Assembly: GCA_900079685.1 (NCBI GenBank)
Contig: LT599018.1
Location: 613,012 to 677,011, forward strand
Direction of reading: 5' to 3'
Length of the DNA stretch: 64,000 bases
Source of the DNA: an uncultured delta proteobacterium
Lineage (GTDB): Bacteria > Desulfobacterota > Desulfovibrionia > Desulfovibrionales > Desulfovibrionaceae
The notes under the pieces were generated by a model that was given only the letters and a program-made list of their open reading frames with translations, did no database searches and had not been told where the DNA came from. The position numbers and the translations under genes are program-made. Each line of letters begins with the position of its first letter. Position 1 is the stretch's first letter. Positions 35,449-44,002 of this stretch are shown piece by piece.

Positions 35449-36042
35449 TTACGTGCGCGAGAAGTAAAAGTGGCTCATATCCCCTTTCAGGCTCATCTGG
35501 TAAACCGAGTAGGAGGATTTGTCGGCCCCGGAAGCCGTGTACGCTTCCATGCCCGTGTGCCGGGTCATGACCTTGTTGATGTTGGTCAGGTCTCGCAGCA
35601 CCTCCGATTGGGAGGCTATTTCCCCAAACGCCGTGGACAGGGCGGGATTTTCGGACAAAATGGCGTCCATGCGCTCTTTTTCCGGGTGCTCGCCCGCTAC
35701 CGTCAGAGAATTGTTCCGGTCAAGCCGCAGGGTCATTTTTTGCGTCAGGTCGACGCCATTCTCGGAAAGCGTCGTATACAGCGTGTCTATGAAGCCTTCC
35801 TGCAGCTTTTCGACGTTGGCGGACAGGGTGTTCAAAACATTGTTCTCCGAGCCGGCTATTTCACTGAGAACCGCCTGGATGCGCGGGGCAAGCGACGACA
35901 GTTTCGCCTGGTCCGTCATCTCCTGCAGGGTTCCCGACCCCGGAGCCTTGCCGGCGGCGTCACCCCGTGCGTCCGGAGTGTACTTTTCGCCCGTACTGCC
36001 GACGGTTCCCGGCTGGTTCGCGTATATGGACGATATCGTCAC
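35449..36042 (-). CDS. Hypothetical helical protein
   Basis: 197 residues, no signal peptide or membrane helix. The N-terminal 40 residues are disordered-looking (Gly, Thr, Pro). The middle is helical (LAPRIQAVLSEIAGSENNVLN), and the C-terminus is NKVMTRHTGMEAYTASG, ending in HFYFSRT. I do not recognise a family. The start at 36042 is followed by a plausible coding pattern. It stands alone, with a terminator-like hairpin 150 bases upstream; function cannot be inferred. Confidence 0.55.
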   Translation of the reverse strand: MTISSIYANQPGTVGSTGEKYTPDARGDAAGKAPGSGTLQEMTDQAKLSSLAPRIQAVLSEIAGSENNVLNTLSANVEKLQEGFIDTLYTTLSENGVDLTQKMTLRLDRNNSLTVAGEHPEKERMDAILSENPALSTAFGEIASQSEVLRDLTNINKVMTRHTGMEAYTASGADKSSYSVYQMSLKGDMSHFYFSRT

Positions 36043-36192
36043 GGGCCTCTCCTTTGTGAGCAGATTTTGCCTCTGCCACTCCCTTGCCTGGAACAGAGCA
36101 AGTTTGGTGCCAGTCGTTAAAAAGTATTATCGTAAATAATATTAGTGCTATAGGAAAAGAAGGGAGTGGGAAAAAATTGACTCCGGCATGCA

Positions 36193-36223
36193 AAAAAAGA
36201 CGGCCGCATAAGCCGTCTTTTTT
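36193..36223. terminator. Symmetric intrinsic terminator
   Basis: AAAAAAGACGGC (36193-36204), 7-base loop, GCCGTCTTTTTT (36212-36223): a 12-bp stem with A/T tails, functional in either direction. It lies just before the transposase remnant. Confidence 0.75.
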
Positions 36224-36240
36224 GCCGGTCCGGTAAAACA

Positions 36241-36732
36241 GGGGGCTCCAATACGGACATTGCGCGGGATAACGGCATTGGCGTGGCGACTGTCGAGCGC
36301 TATTACCACCAGATGATCGTCCATAAAAACAGCCATTTCCAGAACCGTGTCTGTCCTCGCGTTCTGGGTATCGATGAGCACCGGTTCACCCGGCGGCACG
36401 GTTTTGTGACCACGTTTTGCGATTTACAGAAAAGAAAGGTCATCGATATCGCCCTGGGCCGCGATCAGGGCCGGTTACGTGAGTTTTTGCTTTCGCTCAA
36501 AGGCCGGGAGCGGGTGAAGGTCGTTTGCATCGACATGAACTCGGCCTATCGCACCCTTGTCCGGCAATGGTTTCCGAACGCGATGATCGTGAGCGACCGG
36601 TTTCATGTCATCCGACTGGTGCAGCATCATTTTGCCAAGGTGTGCAAACTTGTGGACGAAGAGCACATTTCTTATGGCCGTGGCGGTTTGCTGCGCGTGC
36701 TGATGACCCGGCCGAAGGAAGCAATGGGTTGA
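36241..36732 (+). pseudogene. ISL3-family transposase fragment
   Basis: Reads NTDIARDNGIGVATVERYY (end of a helix-turn-helix), then VLGIDEHRFTRRHGFVTTF with the first catalytic Asp, VKVVCIDMNSAYRTLVRQWF with the second, and VSDRFHVIRLVQHHF. It stops at MTRPKEAMG, before the catalytic Glu, and lacks the N-terminal zinc-finger part, so only about 160 of roughly 400 residues remain. No terminal inverted repeats are visible. It is a decayed insertion sequence next to the integrase. Confidence 0.85.
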
Positions 36733-36843
36733 GCAATAGTGGTCATGGTCAAAAGACTCCTTTGAACTGGTTGGGTGTTATGGCCTCCTCAAGCGAGGCC
36801 CGGTTAAATCTTTCTGCCGTTGTGGGCATTGCGTAACGTCTCG

Positions 36844-39225
36844 TTAGCGATTGGCTTCCCCCGCCCAATACCCTGCCTTCAATCCTTCAAGGTCCAGCAA
36901 CGGCCGAGCATACTCGCTGAACCCTTTCGTCACCTCCGCATAGAGTATGTGCGGCAAGGTGTCCGGGGCATATCGACCGTATGTCATGGTGTCGTGGCTG
37001 TGCCCCAGGTGGCGGGCTGCACTCTTTTCCATGACGCGGTTCTGGTCGCACCAGCGGGAAAGGGTGTGCCGGAAGCTATGAAAGTTCTTTTGCGGCTCGT
37101 TCTTTTTGGGGGCAATGCCCACGGCCTTCCGGTATTTGTTGAACCATTTGGACAGTTGGTGCCCGAAATTATCTTCTTCCTTCCGCCTATACAGTTCAGG
37201 GAACAGACGGCCGTCGCCTTGTGGCAGTCTGCCCTTTGCCCGCGCCGCTTCCGCTTTTTTGAATATCCAGCCGACATAGTCGAGGAAGGCGAGGTCATCC
37301 GTCAGCACCGGGGACAGGGGCACATAGTGGCGGGAGGCCGCAGTCTTGAGCCGCTGATACTCTTTGCCCATGTTGATGAACAGACACAACGTTTCCTTTC
37401 CTTCACCGTGCGCCGCCGTCTTGGCTTCCACTATGGCTTGGGGAATGGAGACACCAGGAACGAAGACTCGGCGGTGGTCCCCCTGCCGGTTCACCAAGAC
37501 AATATCGTCTGTGTGAAGCTGAGACAGTTCTTCAAGTCGTGCCCCGGTAAAGAGGCCGAGCAACGGAACCCAAAAGCGGGACGCCTTGCCCCCGGAATCA
37601 AGTTTTCCGTGCCGGGCGACACGATTTTGTTCCCGCGCCGTGGTTCCGACAAGAAAACTGTGGGCACTGAACAGACTTGTCACATCCTGGTCGGTGAACG
37701 GGTCTCGTTCCTCGTGCGGCTGCTTTTCTGCCTTGATTTGTAGGATTCGCGCTATGCGGGGGTTGGTGTGATACTCCGATGTGGCCGCCCAATTGAGAAA
37801 AGCCGTGGGCGACTGGAAGTAGGTCTTGATGGTGTTGACCTTGATTCTGTCTTCCGGGGGGACGCCTCCCGATTCCGCAAGGTGAATAAGGGCGGGAGTG
37901 CCCAAGTCCCGGTATGCTCTGCTTTTGCTTCTGTTGGCCGGGAGTTGAAGTATGATGGTCTTGTACCGCTTCAAGTGCGCCGCGCTCAGACGGGACACCG
38001 GCAGGCGGTCATCTGGGTCAACAATGGCTTGGAACAAGGCGAACTTCGCCCGCTCCATTCGTGCAACCTTGGGCTTCCACGAGCCGTCAAGGGACTTATC
38101 TCGGAACATTTCCTCTATCGCTTCGGAGAGCTTCTTACCGGAAGGTGGTGTTTCCGGCTCTGGTGCCGTGGCTGCCGAGGGCGTAACGGCTGCGGCGGTG
38201 GGCGGCTGTGTCTGGACCTTCACCCGCCGCTTCTCCCGGCGCTGTTCCTGCCGTTCTTCAAGTCGGATGATTGCGGCGTCGTGGGCCTCATATTCTCCCA
38301 ATGCCGTTTGCGCACCTAGCTTTGCGTCAGTCATGCTCATTTTCAACATTTCGTTATATGCTCTGACGAACGGCATTGATGCTTTGGGTGGTGTTGCCAA
38401 GATGGCATCCGCATTTTCCGTTTCCGGGTCGGTGCTGACCCCGTTCCACCGTAAAAGCCGCTCTGTAGCCCGCGCCGTATACCAGTGTGCTTTCCCGCTG
38501 ATTAAGGCAACCCGCAGTTCCTCTTCCATTTTACGGCAGTTCTCAGAAAGCCTACGCGCCCGTCCCATAACATCATCTTCGGGCAGAGCGGGGGTAGGGT
38601 CATTGGCGAGGTATTCTTCCACTTCGTCTAAGATGGCATCCGCCTCCGGGTCGTCCGGTATCGGTCCCAAGTTACGACGAAAGGCTTCTTCCCCGGCTTC
38701 GGTGGAAAGAATCTGCCGCCCCTTGAGCGCAAGTAAAAGTGTGGTCTCCGCTATGGTACGAATCTCATCATCTGTCAGGCTGCCGAGTGCCCGGCCTTGG
38801 AAAAGGGGTGTGTACCCATGTTCATATGCTGTTTCGCCTTGTGCCACTTGCATTTTATCTCCACTTACGGGCCGGGGTGTGGACCTCCCGGCGCTAAAGG
38901 TTTTTCCTTCGTAAGTGGTCCCTATTAGATTTCGTTGGGAGAGAGGGTATTTATCACGGGCCAAAACGACCTCACGAACAAAGGCGAAAACCTCAAGCGC
39001 CGCCGTGGCGAGTCTGAGCGCCCGGAGCTTTGCCTCCGAGGCATAGCAACGGCCAAGACTGCGGCGATACTCGGTTTTCCCCAGGCAGGGCTGTAGGTCC
39101 GCCGGGATGCGGATACGGAAGGCCGGGGAATTATGGTGGGTGAAGAGGTAGGGAACGCCCTTACCGGCAGAAGCGGCGACGGTGACGGCGGGGGAGGAAG
39201 GCGCTACGGCGGTGCCTAAAAACAT
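36844..39225 (-). CDS. Tyrosine site-specific recombinase (integrase), large DUF6538-type
   Basis: 793 residues. The N-terminus VPYLFTHHNSPAFRIRIPAD resembles the DUF6538 domain found in such integrases. A long variable middle is followed by a core-binding domain (about 370-500) and the catalytic domain. Catalytic residues visible: Arg in LFTGARLEELSQLH, His-x-x-Arg in FHSFRHTLSRW, His in ARHLGHSHDTM, and the nucleophile Tyr in YGRYAPD. It lies 120 bases from the 3' end of tRNA-Met and reads away from it, the usual layout of an element integrated in a tRNA gene. It appears intact. Confidence 0.9.
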   Translation of the reverse strand: MFLGTAVAPSSPAVTVAASAGKGVPYLFTHHNSPAFRIRIPADLQPCLGKTEYRRSLGRCYASEAKLRALRLATAALEVFAFVREVVLARDKYPLSQRNLIGTTYEGKTFSAGRSTPRPVSGDKMQVAQGETAYEHGYTPLFQGRALGSLTDDEIRTIAETTLLLALKGRQILSTEAGEEAFRRNLGPIPDDPEADAILDEVEEYLANDPTPALPEDDVMGRARRLSENCRKMEEELRVALISGKAHWYTARATERLLRWNGVSTDPETENADAILATPPKASMPFVRAYNEMLKMSMTDAKLGAQTALGEYEAHDAAIIRLEERQEQRREKRRVKVQTQPPTAAAVTPSAATAPEPETPPSGKKLSEAIEEMFRDKSLDGSWKPKVARMERAKFALFQAIVDPDDRLPVSRLSAAHLKRYKTIILQLPANRSKSRAYRDLGTPALIHLAESGGVPPEDRIKVNTIKTYFQSPTAFLNWAATSEYHTNPRIARILQIKAEKQPHEERDPFTDQDVTSLFSAHSFLVGTTAREQNRVARHGKLDSGGKASRFWVPLLGLFTGARLEELSQLHTDDIVLVNRQGDHRRVFVPGVSIPQAIVEAKTAAHGEGKETLCLFINMGKEYQRLKTAASRHYVPLSPVLTDDLAFLDYVGWIFKKAEAARAKGRLPQGDGRLFPELYRRKEEDNFGHQLSKWFNKYRKAVGIAPKKNEPQKNFHSFRHTLSRWCDQNRVMEKSAARHLGHSHDTMTYGRYAPDTLPHILYAEVTKGFSEYARPLLDLEGLKAGYWAGEANR

Positions 39226-39229
39226 GATT

Positions 39230-39302
39230 GCCCCTCAAAGAACCCCGCCGTTGTTCGGCTGTGTGGACCCAACTTGTGGACCCACGGGGTTGTTTGAGGG
39301 GC
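39230..39302. repeat. Inverted and direct repeats between integrase and tRNA-Met
   Basis: Outer inverted repeat GCCCCTCAAA-N2-ACCCCG (39230-39247) with CGGGGT-N2-TTTGAGGGGC (39285-39302). Inside are two direct copies of TGTGGACCCA (39262-39271 and 39275-39284), period 13. Possible recombinase arm or excisionase sites. Confidence 0.65.
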
Positions 39303-39344
39303 AGAGCACGTAAAACCAGGATAAGTGCCTGATTTTATTAACTT

Positions 39345-39421
39345 TGGTAGCAAGGGAGGGAATTGAACTCTCGACACCGCGGGTATGAACCGCGTGCTCT
39401 AACCATCTGAGCTACCTTGCC
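39345..39421 (-). tRNA. tRNA-Met (anticodon CAT)
   Basis: 77-nt cloverleaf: acceptor GGCAAGG with CCTTGCT, D-arm AGCTCAGATGGTTAGAGC, anticodon stem CGCGG / CCGCG around TTCATAC, T-arm GAGAGTTCAATTCCCTC, encoded CCA. The G1-U72 pair and the stem exclude initiator tRNA. It is most likely elongator Met; an Ile-CAU tRNA (lysidine-modified) cannot be fully excluded from sequence alone. Confidence 0.95.
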
Positions 39422-39557
39422 GTAAGCATTGACCGCGTACACGGTCAATGGAAGGGCTATTTACCCAAGACTCGAACTCTTGGCAAGGTTTTTTTCCAAC
39501 TTTCTTGCAAGGCGCACCGCCTTGGTGTAAAACCCAATCCCCAACAGGAGATCAGCC

Positions 39558-39779
39558 ATGCCCGTCATTATGCCGGAAGGCGAACTTCTGCGGCGCGCCG
39601 CAGCCTGGATTTGCAAGGAAAGAGAGGCTCGTCCCGGCAAATCGCTGTCGTCATGCATGGACGAAGCCGGCATGCGGTATAATTTGAGCCCCAAGGACCA
39701 GCAAATGCTGGCCGAACTGTTTGCTGAAAATAATGCTCATACTGCTCCGTGCGGCAAAGCCGCCGGGAGGACAGACTGA
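39558..39779 (+). CDS. Small hypothetical protein upstream of lptF
   Basis: 73 residues, soluble, MPVIMPEGELLRRAAAWICKE start; the middle SLSSCMDEAGMRYNLSPKDQQML reads as a helical domain. No family is recognised. AGGAG lies 7 bases before the ATG, and the stop is just before the lptF start, so it is probably translated and co-transcribed with lptFG. Confidence 0.6.
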   Translation: MPVIMPEGELLRRAAAWICKEREARPGKSLSSCMDEAGMRYNLSPKDQQMLAELFAENNAHTAPCGKAAGRTD

Positions 39780-39784
39780 ATATT

Positions 39785-40978
39785 TTGCGCGTCACGCTGG
39801 TACAGCGGTACATTATCAAGGAGCTCGCCCAGGGCTTTGTCTTGTGTTTCGTCTCGCTACTGACGCTCATCCTGATGGGGCGCGGGCTCCAGATGCGCAA
39901 CCTTTTTCTGGGGCTCGATCTTTCCGCCCTGGATGCGGCGATGCTGTTCTTCTACATGATTCCCATGTTCATGCTGATCGTTGTGCCGTTTTCCTGCATG
40001 CTCACGGTATTTCTCTCCTTTTTGCGGATGAGCACGGACAGGGAGCTCGTGGCCCTGCGGGCGGGCGGGGTGAGCCTGTACCAGCTTCTTCCGGCGCCGC
40101 TTATTTTTTGCACCCTTTGCGCCGTGATGACGCTCTTTGTCTCCTTGTACGGCGTTTCCTGGGGTATGGACAATTTCCGCGCGACCATCGTGGATATCGC
40201 CAATAACCGCGCGCGCATCGTTGTCCAGCCGGGTGTGTTCAACCAGGACATCTTCGGGCTCACCCTCTTTGCCCGCCAGGTTGACCCGGACACCCAGGAA
40301 ATGCGCAGCGTCATCTTTGAGGACAGGACGCAGGACAAGAAAAACCGCCTGACCATTCTGGCGGAGACCGGAACGATCAAGGCGGAGCCGAGCACCGGCA
40401 GCTTGCTCTTCACGTTGCATAACGGCCATATATACAGGGCGGACGGGGAGCAGTTCGGCATTCTCGGCTTTGACACGTACGAGATCCGGCTCGACCTCTC
40501 CAAAGTTTTTTCCGGCGCGGATATCGGTGAAATACGGCCCAAGGAAATGTCCTGGGATCAGCTGCGGCAGGCCTATCGCGAGCCGGACGTGTCCTCCCCG
40601 CGCTTTCAGTTGAAAGTGGCCGTGGAGTTGCAAAAACGCTGGGCCTTGCCCGTGTCCTGCATCGTTCTCGGGCTTTTTGCCATGCCGCTCGCCTGCATGT
40701 TCGAAGGAGTGCGGCGCCAGATGGGCGTGGTCCTTTCCCTGGTTACCTTCCTTATCTATTACAGCGTTTTTTCGCTGGGGATTTCCATCGGCGAATCCGG
40801 CAAGGTCGCCCCGGCCTTCGGTTTGTGGGTGCCGAACGCGCTGTTCGCGGTTCTCGGCATTCTGGGATTGTACCTGACCGTTCGTGAGCAGGTGCCCACT
40901 GTCCAGTCAATCCTGCTGCGCATTCCTTACCTCAGGCGGCGCGAGGAATTGCGGGTGCAGCAAGGGGACGGCCAATGA
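39785..40978 (+). CDS. lptF: Lipopolysaccharide export permease LptF
   Basis: About 397 residues. Three N-terminal helices (FVLCFVSLLTLILMG, FFYMIPMFMLIVVPFSCML, LIFCTLCAVMTLFVSLYG), a large periplasmic beta-jellyroll (about 140-270) and three C-terminal helices. The cytoplasmic coupling segment STDRELVALRAGGVS is typical of the YjgP/YjgQ family. With LptG and LptB it extracts lipopolysaccharide from the inner membrane. TTG 39785 (MRVTLVQRYI) fits family N-termini; GTG 39749 in frame lacks a ribosome site. GGGAGGA lies upstream. Confidence 0.9.
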   Translation: MRVTLVQRYIIKELAQGFVLCFVSLLTLILMGRGLQMRNLFLGLDLSALDAAMLFFYMIPMFMLIVVPFSCMLTVFLSFLRMSTDRELVALRAGGVSLYQLLPAPLIFCTLCAVMTLFVSLYGVSWGMDNFRATIVDIANNRARIVVQPGVFNQDIFGLTLFARQVDPDTQEMRSVIFEDRTQDKKNRLTILAETGTIKAEPSTGSLLFTLHNGHIYRADGEQFGILGFDTYEIRLDLSKVFSGADIGEIRPKEMSWDQLRQAYREPDVSSPRFQLKVAVELQKRWALPVSCIVLGLFAMPLACMFEGVRRQMGVVLSLVTFLIYYSVFSLGISIGESGKVAPAFGLWVPNALFAVLGILGLYLTVREQVPTVQSILLRIPYLRRREELRVQQGDGQ

Positions 40979-42063
40979 AGCTGTTGACGCGCTACCTTTT
41001 GCGGAACAATCTGTTTCTGCTGTTCGCCATCCTTTTGATAGGCACCGGGCTCTATGTGCTGACCGACCTTTTCGAGCGCCTGGATTATTTTTTGGACGCC
41101 TCGTTCAGCCTTTTCAACATCCTCTGGTTTTACGCCCTTAAAATCCCGTTCATCGTGGGGCAGATACTGCCCGCGGTTTTCCTGATCGCGGTCATCGTGC
41201 AGTTCAGCCTCATGGCCAAGGCGCGCGAGCTGGTCGCGTTGCAATCCGGCGGGGTTTCCCCCTTTTCCTTTCTGCGGTTTCTCCTGGTGTACGGGGTTCT
41301 CTGGGCCGTCCTGCAACTGGCGCTGGCGCAGGGGCTCGGCGTCGAGTGCGACAGGATCGCGACCAAAATCTGGCGGGAAGAGATAAAAGGCAAATCCGAG
41401 CATGACTTGGAAATGCGCGGCCTTTGGTTCGTTGACAAATCGTATATAGTCTATCTGGGCGTTGCCGACCCGATCGGCGGCAAGGGGACCGATTTTCTGG
41501 CGTATCAGTTGTCCGACGACAGCAAACAGATGCGCCAGATGATCCGGGCGGAATCCTTTTCCGTTGCCTCCAAAAGGGAATGGCGGCTGCACAACGCCAC
41601 GGTCATTACACCGGAAAATTACGGCTACAAAGTGACGCCGGAGATGACCATACCGCTGCGGCAGGACCTGGCGGCGTTCGCGGCCATTGACCCGGACGTC
41701 AAACCCGCGCACCTGCCGGTATGGAGCCTTTACGAAGCCATCCGCAGCCTGGAGAAATCCGGGTCCAACGTTGAAGTCTTGCGGACGACGTTCCATTCCC
41801 GCTTCGCCTACGCGGCTTCGATCGTTGTCATGGGTATTCTGGGGCTGGCCATCGTGCTCTGGCGGAACAACGTGTATCTGGCCGTCGGGGTGGGGCTCGT
41901 GCTTACCTTTGTTTTTTACGCCGTCTCAACGCTCTGTATCAGCCTGGGCGAAAAAGGCGCGCTTGTCCCCGTGATTGCCGCGTGGTTTCCCGTGGGCCTG
42001 TTTTCCGTGCTGGGGCTGGCCGCTGTGTTCTGGCACATACGCCCGCGGTTGCGTTTGTCCTGA
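40975..42063 (+). CDS. lptG: Lipopolysaccharide export permease LptG
   Basis: 362 residues, partner of LptF with the same architecture: N-terminal helices (LFLLFAILLIGTGLYVL and others), coupling motif AKARELVALQSGGVSPF, periplasmic jellyroll about residues 130-260, and C-terminal helices (SIVVMGILGLAIVLW). It overlaps lptF by four bases (ATGA), implying translational coupling. LptB and LptA/C, the other Lpt parts, are encoded at 57-59 kb in this window. Confidence 0.9.
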   Translation: MKLLTRYLLRNNLFLLFAILLIGTGLYVLTDLFERLDYFLDASFSLFNILWFYALKIPFIVGQILPAVFLIAVIVQFSLMAKARELVALQSGGVSPFSFLRFLLVYGVLWAVLQLALAQGLGVECDRIATKIWREEIKGKSEHDLEMRGLWFVDKSYIVYLGVADPIGGKGTDFLAYQLSDDSKQMRQMIRAESFSVASKREWRLHNATVITPENYGYKVTPEMTIPLRQDLAAFAAIDPDVKPAHLPVWSLYEAIRSLEKSGSNVEVLRTTFHSRFAYAASIVVMGILGLAIVLWRNNVYLAVGVGLVLTFVFYAVSTLCISLGEKGALVPVIAAWFPVGLFSVLGLAAVFWHIRPRLRLS

Positions 42064-42078
42064 GGTTCCGGGCGCCGT

Positions 42079-42654
42079 CTAATCCGTGGCCATATCGCGC
42101 ATGGCCTGCCATAGCGCGTCCAATCCCGTGCGGTCGAGGCTCGATGTAATGATGGGCGGCGCCGGGAGAAGGGCGGTCCAGTCTTTTTGCCGTTTCTGCC
42201 GTTCATTGCGGGTGCATTTGTCCGCTTTGGTCAGGATAGGAATACACCGCACGCCGTTGGCGGATGCGAAAGACAGCATGGCCAGGTCGGACTTTTGCGG
42301 CGGCAGGCGGCAATCAAGAAGAACGACCAGCCCGCGCAGCGCTTTCGCGGAAACAAGATATTGCTCAATGAGCGCCGCCCAGCGTTCCTGCTCGGTTTTG
42401 CTGCATTTGGCGTAGCCGTATCCGGGCAGGTCCACCAGAAAGAAGTTGTCGGGCTGCACGCGGTAATAGTTGACGCTGCGGGTTTTGCCGGGCGTGGAGC
42501 TGGTTTTGGCAAGCTGTTTTCTGCCCGCCAGCGCGTTGATGAGCGAGGATTTTCCCACATTGGAACGGCCTGCCAGCGCGATCTGCGGGGTATCGGCCCC
42601 CTGGAGCTGTTCCAGGGTGAAAGCCGTTGTTTCAAGTACCAAAGTGGGGTCCAT
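42079..42654 (-). CDS. engB: Ribosome-biogenesis GTPase EngB/YsxC
   Basis: 191 residues. GTPase motifs: G1 [11 protein letters not shown]2 threonine in [12 protein letters not shown]3 [10 protein letters not shown]4 TKADK, G5 region SSLDRTG. It assists 50S subunit assembly. The start at 42654 ([10 protein letters not shown]) is supported by GAGGCAG; the frame remains open 26 codons further without conservation. It is convergent with lptG and divergent from aroQ. Confidence 0.92.
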   Translation of the reverse strand: MDPTLVLETTAFTLEQLQGADTPQIALAGRSNVGKSSLINALAGRKQLAKTSSTPGKTRSVNYYRVQPDNFFLVDLPGYGYAKCSKTEQERWAALIEQYLVSAKALRGLVVLLDCRLPPQKSDLAMLSFASANGVRCIPILTKADKCTRNERQKRQKDWTALLPAPPIITSSLDRTGLDALWQAMRDMATD

Positions 42655-42744
42655 ACTGCCTCGCGTATCTTGACAATAACAATCATTGAAGGGAAAATAT
42701 TTCGTTTTGACCCTCATAGCCCATACCCGCATAAAAGGAAAGCA

Positions 42745-43212
42745 ATGGCAGCTCCCTATACAATCCTGGTGTTGAACGGGCCGAATCTCGGCGCCCTTGG
42801 CGTGCGCCAGCCGGAAATTTACGGAACGACCGGGATGGACGCCGTTCCCGCCCTTGTCGATACGATTCTCGGTCCTGTCGCAAAGTCTAGAGTAATTCTA
42901 GACTTCGACCAGAAGAACGGGGAAGGCCAGCTTATCGACCGGCTGGAGTTGGCCCGGCGGGAGAAAGTGGACGGAATAGCCTTTAACGCGGGCGCCTACA
43001 CCCATACCAGCCTGGCCATTGCCGACTGTCTTGCCTGGATCGCCATCCCGACGGTGGAGGTGCATCTCTCCAACGTCTGGGCCAGGCCGGAACAGATCCG
43101 TCATCAGAGCCACATGGTTTCGCAGGTTATCGGCGTGGTGGCGGGGTTCGGGATACACAGTTACGCCCTGGCGGTGCAGGCCCTGTACCTGCACCTGGAA
43201 AAAGGCGCATAG
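42745..43212 (+). CDS. aroQ: 3-dehydroquinate dehydratase, type II
   Basis: 155 residues, normal for the dodecameric type II enzyme of the shikimate pathway. Motifs: [21 protein letters not shown] with the catalytic Arg and Tyr, then [25 protein letters not shown] and [19 protein letters not shown] with the active-site His. The more usual NLLG is NLGALG here, a small change. AAAGGA precedes the ATG. It is followed by efp, probably on one transcript. Confidence 0.92.
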   Translation: MAAPYTILVLNGPNLGALGVRQPEIYGTTGMDAVPALVDTILGPVAKSRVILDFDQKNGEGQLIDRLELARREKVDGIAFNAGAYTHTSLAIADCLAWIAIPTVEVHLSNVWARPEQIRHQSHMVSQVIGVVAGFGIHSYALAVQALYLHLEKGA

Positions 43213-43341
43213 ACATTTCGCGGCAGGGATTTGCGGACAAATCCTTGCGGACGTGGTATCTTTTTCACGGATTCCGCGCTCAAAAACGTAACAACGGCGC
43301 CCGGCTCTGTTCCGGGAGCTGCTACTATCCATGGAGGATGC

Positions 43342-43905
43342 ATGTATTCGACGACCGACTTTAGAAAGGGGCTCAAAATTGAACTGGACGGAACCCCTTA
43401 CGAAATTGTTGAATTTCAACATTTCAAGCCCGGCAAGGGCGGTGCGATGGTCCGGACGAAGCTCCGCAACATCCTGACCGGCCGGCTGCAGGACAATACC
43501 TTCCGTTCCGGTGAAAAAGTGGGGCGGCCGGACCTCGGCACCACGGAAATGCAGTTTTTGTACCGCGAAGGCACGGATCTTGTGTTCATGGACCTGACGA
43601 CCTACGAACAGCTCCATATCCCGCAGGAAACCGTGGGCCTCAAGGCGACCTACCTGAAGGAAAGCCAGATCGTGGAAGTGCTGCTGTACCAGGGCAACCC
43701 GCTCGACTTTGAACTGCCGGTTTCCCTTGTTCTCGCCGTGACGGAGACGGAACCCGGCGCCAAGGGCGACACCGTCTCCAACGTGACCAAGCCCGCTACC
43801 CTGGAAACCGGCGCGGTCGTTCAGGTTCCCATTTTCGTCAACGTGGGCGACAAGGTCAAAATCGATACCCGCTCCAACGAATATCTGGGCCGCGAGTCTT
43901 CCTGA
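43342..43905 (+). CDS. efp: Elongation factor P
   Basis: 187 residues with three beta-barrel domains. The loop that is post-translationally modified in other bacteria reads [13 protein letters not shown], with Lys at the tip. The C-terminal OB domain ends [12 protein letters not shown]. It relieves ribosome stalling at polyproline. TGGAGGA precedes the ATG at 43342. No epmA/epmB-type modification gene is seen nearby. A terminator follows. Confidence 0.94.
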   Translation: MYSTTDFRKGLKIELDGTPYEIVEFQHFKPGKGGAMVRTKLRNILTGRLQDNTFRSGEKVGRPDLGTTEMQFLYREGTDLVFMDLTTYEQLHIPQETVGLKATYLKESQIVEVLLYQGNPLDFELPVSLVLAVTETEPGAKGDTVSNVTKPATLETGAVVQVPIFVNVGDKVKIDTRSNEYLGRESS

Positions 43906-43929
43906 GGTCTAGAGACCTTCGCTTATTTT

Positions 43930-43962
43930 CCCCGACTGCTTGCGGTCGGGGTTCTTTTTTAT
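43930..43962 (+). terminator. efp terminator
   Basis: CCCCGAC / GTCGGGG stem (43930-43936 and 43945-43951) followed by TTCTTTTTT. Confidence 0.88.
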
Positions 43963-44002
43963 TATAGCAACAAAGAACACTCTAGAAATTGTCTAAATTG
44001 AG

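Noticed and set aside
36733-36843. Further transposase remnants after the ISL3 fragment
   Set aside because: Short frames here gave no recognisable ISL3 sequence and no terminal inverted repeat was found.
34107-39421. Direct repeat between tmRNA and tRNA-Met 3' ends as an att pair
   Set aside because: They share TTTGGT and the T-loop GGAATTGAAC, but the stems differ, so this is ordinary tRNA-like conservation and not a duplication.
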